From Gemmobacter lanyuensis (GTDB lineage Bacteria > Pseudomonadota > Alphaproteobacteria > Rhodobacterales > Rhodobacteraceae), in NCBI RefSeq assembly GCF_014652355.1, contig NZ_BMYQ01000019.1:1-32125 (forward strand): a stretch of DNA of 32,125 nt, given 5' to 3'. The position numbers and the translations under genes are program-made. Positions 31,507 to 32,125 of the stretch are shown here, piece by piece. How positions within the stretch are numbered: position 1 is the first letter of the stretch; each line of letters begins with the position of its first letter. Below the pieces are notes generated by a model that saw only the letters and a program-made list of their open reading frames with translations, searched no databases and had not been told where the DNA came from.

Positions 31507-31839
31507 CTATCTCATGCCGTTATGGCGCAGCGGCACGAACGGATCATTCGACTGCGGACTGAACGACAGGCGCTCGGACAGGAAGGTCACGGTCGCGCCC
31601 TTGCGGGTCAGGGTGGTGGTGATGTCGTGCAGGTCGCGCAAGTCACGGGCGAGCCGGTCGATGCTGTAGACGACGACCTCGTCCCCCTCGCGGGCGAAGT
31701 CGATCATGTCCATGAGCGCGGGGCGATCCTTGGCCGAGGCACCCGACTGCTTCTCCTCGAACAGCTTCGCCACCTCGCCGATGTCTTGCCGGTCGAGGTT
31801 CTGGCCTTCGCTCGACACTCTCCGATATCCGATCCGCAT
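31507..31839 (-). pseudogene. Truncated serine recombinase (Tn3-type resolvase N-terminus)
   Basis: About 110 residues keep the resolvase catalytic domain: IGYRRVSSEGQNLDRQ with the nucleophilic Ser, then FEEKQSGASAKDRPALMDMI, VVVYSIDRLARDLRDL and FLSERLSFSPQSNDPF. Similarity stops after NDPF (near 31545). A normal resolvase would go on with a long helix and a helix-turn-helix for another 80 residues, but here the frame ends in unrelated residues and TAG. The protein therefore cannot bind its site normally. The start at 31839 is chosen for the GGGGAG ribosome site; an ATG at 31845 is closer to that site than usual. Confidence 0.85.
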
Positions 31840-31845
31840 GCCCAT

Positions 31846-32067
31846 CTCCCCAAACTGTCACTCATGGGTCTAGACCCTGACCGTGGGTGTCACATTTGGC
31901 GCGGATTGGACCTCAAGGTTACGCCTCGGGCATAACAGGGTCTGTGGCGCACATGGCTACACCCAGATGTTACGGGGCTACCACGGAACTTGAATCCGTC
32001 AACAAAATCCTGATGCCGACTGATCCCCGCAGCGTCCGTTGATCGCACGGACGACGCCGGTCGTCTG
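31846..32067. other. Gene-free stretch with palindrome upstream of resolvase remnant
   Basis: GGGTCTAGACCC (31866-31877) is a perfect 12-bp palindrome 27 bases before the resolvase start, flanked by two TGTCAC copies (near 31857 and 31889). This could be part of an old res site, where resolvases bind and regulate themselves. No gene is recognised in the rest. Confidence 0.3.
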
Positions 32068-32125
32068 TGTGGACCTGCACCGGTTTCGTTCCAGTCTTTT
32101 GAGAGCGATACTCGCCATCAAGGAG
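32068..32125 (+). mobile_element. Possible insertion-sequence left end with ribosome site at the window edge
   Basis: TGTGGACCTGCACCGG begins a stretch that looks like an IS3-type terminal repeat, and the window ends in AAGGAG (32120-32125), a perfect ribosome site implying a gene starting just beyond. The element identity is from general resemblance only. Confidence 0.3.

Noticed and set aside
1-32125. CRISPR arrays or tRNA/rRNA genes
   Set aside because: No short regularly spaced direct repeats with unique spacers and no rRNA or complete tRNA sequence were seen; the only regular long repeats are the 297-bp coding units.

Overview
The window is GC-rich, with short spacers, ATGA-type overlaps and gene families typical of Alphaproteobacteria. 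The methylamine (N-methylglutamate) pathway, a NasT/NasS-controlled nitrate assimilation operon and a kynurenine-type tryptophan dioxygenase cluster together suggest a Rhodobacteraceae (Rhodobacterales) genome. This placement comes from gene content and composition only; no 16S or other marker gene is present.

Layout from left to right. (1) Bases 1-4149 hold the 3' part of a large surface protein: Ig-like (invasin/Big-type) repeats, including three almost identical 297-bp units, ending in an outer-membrane beta-barrel. A clear terminator follows. (2) Bases 4210-8417 form a tryptophan/anthranilate catabolism locus. It has a small cupin protein (+), a 2-aminobenzoate-CoA ligase-like enzyme and tryptophan 2,3-dioxygenase (both -), a previously uncounted 50-codon ORF just upstream of kynA, and a divergent XRE-cupin regulator (+). 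(3) Bases 8421-17926 hold a complete N-methylglutamate pathway in the order mgsA-mgsB-mgsC-gmaS-mgdA-mgdB-mgdC-mgdD. It lets a cell take nitrogen, and in methylotrophs carbon, from methylamine: GmaS makes gamma-glutamylmethylamide, MgsABC makes N-methylglutamate, and MgdABCD oxidises it back to glutamate and a C1 unit. (4) Bases 18048-29515 hold nitrate assimilation: nasT-nasS, a leader RNA with two ANTAR-type hairpins and an intrinsic terminator, then nrtA, nrtB, a fused nrtC/D, nirB, nirD and nasA in one tightly coupled operon. (5) Bases 29521-30966 (-) encode a GDP-mannose-forming ManC/CpsB enzyme. (6) Bases 30967-32125 are a degraded mobile-DNA zone with a likely group II intron 5' fragment, a truncated serine resolvase and a possible insertion-sequence end at the right edge.

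Sections 3 and 4 make a nitrogen-acquisition block for methylamine and nitrate, next to a locus that degrades tryptophan. The points most worth following up are the small ORF with its stop-codon hairpin upstream of kynA, three operator-like repeats spaced exactly 20 bp apart before mgsA, the ANTAR leader before nrtA, a substituted H-loop in the fused nitrate ATPase, and an MgdB subunit lacking most of the zinc ligands known from sarcosine oxidase delta.
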